NCBI RefSeq assembly: GCF_011044995.1
Contig: NZ_JAAKZW010000023.1
Location: 1 to 53,299, forward strand
Direction: 5' to 3'
From: Streptomyces mesophilus
GTDB lineage: Bacteria; Actinomycetota; Actinomycetes; Streptomycetales; Streptomycetaceae
Length of the DNA: 53,299 nt
Position numbers and translations under genes: made by a program. This document shows, piece by piece, positions 49,918-53,299 of the stretch (positions are counted from its first letter, which is position 1; every line of letters begins with the position of its first letter). The notes under the pieces were generated by a model that saw only the letters and a program-made list of their open reading frames with translations, searched no databases and had not been told where the DNA came from.

Positions 49918-49991
49918 GGGGCTATAGCTCAGTTGGTTAGAGCGCATCCCTGATAAGGATGAGGCCACAGGTTCAAATCCTGTTAGCCCCA
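49918..49991 (+). tRNA. ileT: tRNA-Ile (anticodon GAT)
   Basis: A 74-base cloverleaf: acceptor GGGGCTA / TAGCCCC, D-arm GCTCAGTTGGTTAGAGC, anticodon stem CATCC / GGATG around CTGATAA, T-arm ACAGGTTCAAATCCTGT, discriminator A. CCA is not encoded. tRNA-Ile near gyrA is a conserved actinobacterial arrangement. Confidence 0.97.
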
Positions 49992-50000
49992 CATACGAGA

Positions 50001-50030
50001 AGACCCTCAGTCGATCATGACTGGGGGTCT
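50001..50030 (+). terminator. tRNA-Ile terminator
   Basis: Twelve-pair stem AGACCCTCAGTC / GACTGGGGGTCT with one G-U pair and a GATCAT loop, followed by TTT, 9 bases past the tRNA. Confidence 0.82.
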
Positions 50031-50037
50031 TTGACGT

Positions 50038-50057
50038 CTACGGCTGACATCAGTGGC
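50038..50057 (+). repeat. Imperfect 20-bp direct repeat, copy 1
   Basis: CTACGGCTGACATCAGTGGC; 18 of 20 bases match the copy at 50832-50851. Confidence 0.55.
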
Positions 50058-50091
50058 CGTCTGGAACCAAGACACTGCGCCGAGGTGGTGA

Positions 50092-50202
50092 ATGCTCGTG
50101 TTCTCAGCCGGAAGCACCGTGGTCCTTGAAGCGATCCTGTTGACCGCGGTCGCCGTAGTCGCTCTGGCAGTCGTCTGGGTCCAGAGGAGGCGCAGGCGCT
50201 AG
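50092..50202 (+). CDS. Possible 36-residue membrane microprotein
   Basis: A short frame starting MLVFSAGSTVVLEAILL with one hydrophobic segment and ending in five arginines before TAG, so the basic end would stay inside. GAGGTGG lies a few bases before the ATG. The clean hydrophobic-then-basic layout supports it; its length and the lack of a recognised family do not. Confidence 0.35.
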   Translation: MLVFSAGSTVVLEAILLTAVAVVALAVVWVQRRRRR

Positions 50203-50884
50203 CCGATCAGCGGACGTTGACGTCGCGTCGTGCGTCACCGGTGCGCCCGAGGGCTTCCTCCGTGGCGTCGCCGGGCTGGTGCCGGCGGAAACGGAGGCGC
50301 GCGTCGGGTTCCGAGGTGACGGACGGTCTCGGGGACCGTGCTGTGGTCCGGTCGTCAGCCGGGCAGCGTGCTGTGCCGTGCTGCTACAAGCGCCTTCGAT
50401 CAGGTGGAGCGCAGCCTCGGTGAGGCCGGGCTACCGGGAGCGGTGGGGCGGCCCTTTCCTCGTAATGAGCTGGAAGGGCTGCGTACCGCTTGGCGCATTG
50501 CTCTGGTGAGCGGATGTCGGCACAACGGGGGTCGGTCGTTCAGGTCTTGCTTCTCCCTGCCTGCGTACGTTCTCTGGGGCGGCGCTTCGTATCGCTCTGC
50601 GTTCTTGAGCTTCGCGAGCGGTGACGAAGATCAGGGCCGGTACTGCTACGAGGGTGAAGGCCACCCGCGGTCCGGCCAGTTGTTGCCAAGTGGTTCACCA
50701 GGCTGCTGAACAAGGTCCGCGCCGGCCCGAGGGCCGGGGGCTCGTTCTGCTGAGCCGTCCTCTTTGTACTTCTTTGCACTTCTCAGGGGAAGTGACTTTC
50801 CTTCCCCATTTCTCGCCGTCAAGTCCCTCGGCTACGGCCGACATCAGTAGCTGACGTCAACGGCAGCGATTCGAGCTTCAGTCG
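50203..50884. other. Lower-GC, poorly coding stretch downstream of tRNA-Ile
   Basis: About 680 bases in which no frame shows convincing codon use, ribosome site or family likeness. Base composition looks clearly less GC-rich than neighbours, especially 50760-50820. A weak hairpin GGGGAAG / CTTCCCC lies at 50786-50807. The right end holds the second copy of the 20-bp repeat. It may be degraded genes or a relic insertion beside the tRNA. Confidence 0.5.
50832..50851 (+). repeat. Imperfect 20-bp direct repeat, copy 2
   Basis: CTACGGCCGACATCAGTAGC, about 0.79 kb after copy 1. It is followed by GCTGACGTCAACGGCAG, which echoes the TTGACGTCTACGGCTG around copy 1. Confidence 0.55.
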
Positions 50885-51283
50885 TCAGTCACTGCTGTGG
50901 TGCTGCAGGTGGCCGGCTGCCGAGTTCGTCTCGTACGTGCCGGCCGCAGTCTCTTCGTTCAGCAGGTGCGGCTCACGGGTGTCGGCCCGGTGGCGGGCTT
51001 CGGCGCGGGGGATCTTGAAGCTGCGGGACGAGGGCGAGCTGCCGTGTGCTTCGGCGCGGATGCGCTGCTTCATCGTCGGCGGTAGCGACAGGTCGTACGG
51101 TCGCGCGGCGAGCGGGGCCGGCACGGGGTGCGCGGCCGGGGTGCTCGTCGCCGGGTTGCCGGCGTCGGTCTGCTGCGGTACGGCCGCGGCGGCCTGGGTG
51201 GTGATGAGCCCCAGGGAGGCGAAGAACGCGAGAAGCGCGCTGACGAGCGCGGACCACAGACGCGTGGCCTTGGTGGCAGCCAT
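50885..51283 (-). CDS. Small secreted protein, function unknown
   Basis: A 132-residue protein with a signal-peptide-like start (WSALVSALLAFFASLGLITTQAAAA), a Pro/Ala linker and a basic, His-rich, probably disordered C-terminal part. No cysteines or catalytic motif are visible. ATG 51283 follows AAAGGGA; the frame to 51361 is a less likely extension. It looks like a small Streptomyces-specific family (possibly DUF6344, from memory). Diverges from the DLW-39 gene. Confidence 0.68.
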   Translation of the reverse strand: MAATKATRLWSALVSALLAFFASLGLITTQAAAAVPQQTDAGNPATSTPAAHPVPAPLAARPYDLSLPPTMKQRIRAEAHGSSPSSRSFKIPRAEARHRADTREPHLLNEETAAGTYETNSAAGHLQHHSSD

Positions 51284-51678
51284 GATTTTTCCCTTTCGGA
51301 TCGGTCGGTCGAGCGGTCGTCCGTCCCCGTTCGGGTCGGACGATTTGCGTACTTTCCTCATGATGTGTACGCAGGACTCGGAGTGGGGGAGCCGCCGCCG
51401 TGATTCGCCGATCTTCGGATTAACACCACCCGTTCGGAGTCATGCGGGCCCTTTTGGTCCCCGAGAGTGCGCTTTTGCCCCCGCGAGGGGTGAAAGCGGC
51501 GAACGTCACAAGGTGGCGCGGGGGTGTCCCCGCCGGCTTCGGCAGGGCTCTTTCGCAGGTCGACTGCGGTGTGGAGGGCGGGAGTTGGGTGCGCCATGAG
51601 GGCGTCGGGCGGCCATCCCCGGTGTGTATAGTCGGGCGCCAGAAGGTCCCCTACGTCAAGGAAAGACGAGGTAGCGCG
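51284..51678. other. Intergenic region upstream of the DLW-39 gene
   Basis: About 395 bases. It must contain the leftward promoter of the secreted-protein gene. A -10-like TATAGT (51627-51632) lies 46 bases before the DLW-39 start. I see nothing else I can support. Confidence 0.45.
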
Positions 51679-51807
51679 GTGAAGAAGCTTCTCCTGGTCG
51701 CACTGGCCGCCATCGGCGGGCTCCTCGTGTACCGCCAGATCCAGGCGGATCGCGCCGAGCAGGATCTGTGGACGGAGGCGACTGACTCCGTGCCCACCGG
51801 TTCGTGA
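51679..51807 (+). CDS. DLW-39 family small protein
   Basis: A 42-residue protein: a membrane or signal segment (KKLLLVALAAIGGLLVY), then QIQADRAEQDLWTEATD with the Asp-Leu-Trp motif that names this actinobacterial family of about 39 residues. Function unknown. GTG 51679 follows GAGG. A terminator follows. Confidence 0.85.
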   Translation: MKKLLLVALAAIGGLLVYRQIQADRAEQDLWTEATDSVPTGS

Positions 51808-51830
51808 GCCATATACGTCTCTTTGCACTT

Positions 51831-51857
51831 GCCCCGGTCGCAGCTTGCGGCCGGGGC
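51831..51857 (+). terminator. Terminator after the DLW-39 gene
   Basis: Twelve-pair stem GCCCCGGTCGCA / TGCGGCCGGGGC with one G-U pair and a GCT loop, followed by TTTGTG, 23 bases after the stop. Confidence 0.8.
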
Positions 51858-52082
51858 TTTGTGTTGCGTGGTGTGCAGTTGTGTGCTCAGTGTGACTACG
51901 AGCCGTTCTCTCGTGGTCACTGACTGTCCCTTTTGTTCGCTTGAGTGAATCTTTCGGTTGCGCATGTGAACGGGCCGGGTGCAGGGCCGATCTGCCGGCG
52001 GTGCTTCGGCATGCGCTGACAGTGCCGTGGGCGTCGCGGCAGGATGAGACCGGCCCGGGCGAAGACGAGGAGCACGGTGACG

Positions 52083-53299
52083 ATGCGGCGTGGCAGCAGA
52101 CGTACGGCGGTAGTGGCGGTGGCCTTGGGCGCCGCGGTGGTGCTGCACACGCAGACGGCAGCCGCGGAACCCTATCCGTACGGCTTCCCGGACGGGACGC
52201 GGAACGTCGAGGGCGCGAGCGGGCCGGGCGGGGCTCCGACGCTGGCCGCCGACGAGACGTATCGCAGCACCATCGCCGCCGGGCAGAAGCTGCACTACCG
52301 CGTTGAGCTCGATGCCGGCTCGGCCGCGTATGTCTCGGCGGTGGCGCTGCCCCGGCTCGATGACCGGGTGGCCTTCGGGGACGGCCTCGAGCTGTGGCTC
52401 GAGAACGCGGACGGCGGGCGGTGCGGGTCCGACTCCAGTGGGTTCGGGTCCGCCGACTATCCGCGGCCGCTGGTGGCCTCCGTGGAGCGGCTGGTCGAGC
52501 AGGGCAGTACGCGGTGCCAGGCGGCCGGGACGTACACCGTGGTCGTCGGGCGCGAGGAGGGTGGCAGAGCGGCCTCGCGCGAGTCCTGGGACCTGGAGCT
52601 GGACTTCGTCAACGAGCCCGCGCTGAAAGGCGCGTCACCGAGCGCCACGCCTTCGGCGGCCGCGCCGGGGGCCGGTTCGCTGCCGGAGGGGACGGCGAAG
52701 GAGCGGCAGGGCGGTACGAGCTTCCATGACGCGGCCGCCATCGGGGCGGGTGCCTGGCGGGGGCGGGTCGAGCCCGGGCGGACGCTCTTCTACAAGGTGC
52801 CTGTCGACTGGGGGCAGCGGCTCGCGGCCGAAGCGGAGCTCACCGGGACGGGCGGCAAGGGGGCGGTCGGGGCGGCGCTGCGGCTCGGGCTGCACAATCC
52901 CGCCCGGGCGGAAGTGACCGCCGAGCAGCCCACTTTGAGCGGTACGGGGGTCACGGCCGCGCTCGAGGGGGTGCCGGCGGTGGCGTACGAGAACCGGCTT
53001 GCGTCCGCTCCCAAGGTCAAGGGGATGCGTTTTGCGGGGGCGTACTACCTGCAGGTGACGCTGAGTCCGGAGCTTGCGGAGAAGTACGGGGACAAGCCGC
53101 TGGATGTGACGCTGCGGGTCGGCGTGGAAGGGGCGGCCTCGGACGGGCCGCCGTACGCCGGTGATCCGGGGATCTTCCAGGTCGAGGGCCAGGACGGACA
53201 GGCCGGAGGCGTCGGGCAGGGCACCGGGCGGGACGGCGGGATGCAGGCCGTGGCCGCGGTGGGGATCGGTCTGGGCACGGCGCTGGTGCCTGTCTCTTA
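52083..53299 (+). CDS. Secreted protein with two similar beta-rich units, cut by window end
   Basis: An open frame of at least 405 residues running off the window. It starts [20 protein letters not shown] with a signal peptide ending near TAAAEP. Two units look alike: YRSTIAAGQKLHYRVELDAG near residue 60 and AWRGRVEPGRTLFYKVPVDW near residue 225, suggesting duplicated domains. A Ser/Pro/Ala linker separates them, and a hydrophobic stretch near the cut end (AVAAVGIGLGTALV) may be a C-terminal anchor. GAGGAG lies 10 bases before the ATG. I do not recognise a named family. Confidence 0.8.
   Translation, partial: MRRGSRRTAVVAVALGAAVVLHTQTAAAEPYPYGFPDGTRNVEGASGPGGAPTLAADETYRSTIAAGQKLHYRVELDAGSAAYVSAVALPRLDDRVAFGDGLELWLENADGGRCGSDSSGFGSADYPRPLVASVERLVEQGSTRCQAAGTYTVVVGREEGGRAASRESWDLELDFVNEPALKGASPSATPSAAAPGAGSLPEGTAKERQGGTSFHDAAAIGAGAWRGRVEPGRTLFYKVPVDWGQRLAAEAELTGTGGKGAVGAALRLGLHNPARAEVTAEQPTLSGTGVTAALEGVPAVAYENRLASAPKVKGMRFAGAYYLQVTLSPELAEKYGDKPLDVTLRVGVEGAASDGPPYAGDPGIFQVEGQDGQAGGVGQGTGRDGGMQAVAAVGIGLGTALVPVS

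Noticed and set aside
50431..50664. 77-residue minus-strand frame with a hydrophobic start
   Set aside because: No ribosome site, mixed third-position GC and no family likeness.
50338..50709. 123-residue plus-strand frame downstream of tRNA-Ile
   Set aside because: Codon use is not Streptomyces-like and its start lacks a ribosome site.

Overview
This window is the replication-origin region of a high-GC actinomycete chromosome, almost certainly a Streptomyces. The gene order rpmH-dnaA-oriC-dnaN-gnd-recF-dciA-gyrB-gyrA, the flanking parAB cluster, FemX and myo-inositol-1-phosphate synthase, frequent GTG starts, G/C-rich third positions and identical parS sites (GTTTCACGTGAAAC) all fit. The order matches the Streptomyces coelicolor core as I recall it; no database was searched.

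Layout, left to right. (1) 0.2-1.2 kb: a TetR regulator and a VOC-fold protein behind a palindromic operator. (2) 1.2-6.5 kb: replicative helicase dnaB, a MATE exporter, and the rpsF-ssb-rpsR-rplI block. (3) 6.7-14 kb: envelope genes: a small membrane protein, femX, an alanine-racemase-like protein, a GT87-like membrane glycosyltransferase and a class A penicillin-binding protein. (4) 14.2-18.2 kb: a PadR regulator with a 31-bp palindrome, ino1, an MFS transporter and a one-pass membrane protein. (5) 18.2-30.4 kb: cca, a DUF6049-type surface protein, murJ, a pseudokinase/discoidin-like protein, a SigM-type ECF sigma factor with its anti-sigma factor, trxB-trxA behind a SigR-type promoter, and a GNAT protein. 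(6) 30.4-36.7 kb: the leftward block rpmH-rnpA-yidD-yidC-jag-rsmG-parA-parB. (7) 36.7-49.8 kb: dnaA, oriC with about 18 DnaA-box candidates, dnaN, gnd, recF, dciA, gyrB, gyrA and a DUF3566 gene. (8) 49.9-53.3 kb: tRNA-Ile(GAT), a poorly coding stretch of lower GC, two small secreted or membrane proteins, and a secreted protein cut by the window end.

The genes form one growth core: origin melting (DnaA/oriC), helicase and its probable loader (DnaB/DciA), sliding clamp, RecF, gyrase and SSB; origin segregation (ParA/ParB/parS); membrane protein insertion and RNA processing (YidC, YidD, Jag, RnpA); and peptidoglycan assembly (MurJ, FemX, PBP).

The most striking non-gene signal is thirteen identical 14-bp parS sites, all between 4.6 and 33.0 kb on the dnaB side of oriC and none in the last 20 kb. 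Several sit at the centre of long perfect palindromes or terminator hairpins. Four lie inside coding sequences (anti-sigma factor twice, parA, parB), always in the phase that encodes Val-Ser-Arg-Glu-Thr. A second cluster of DnaA-box-like nonamers lies upstream of dnaB.
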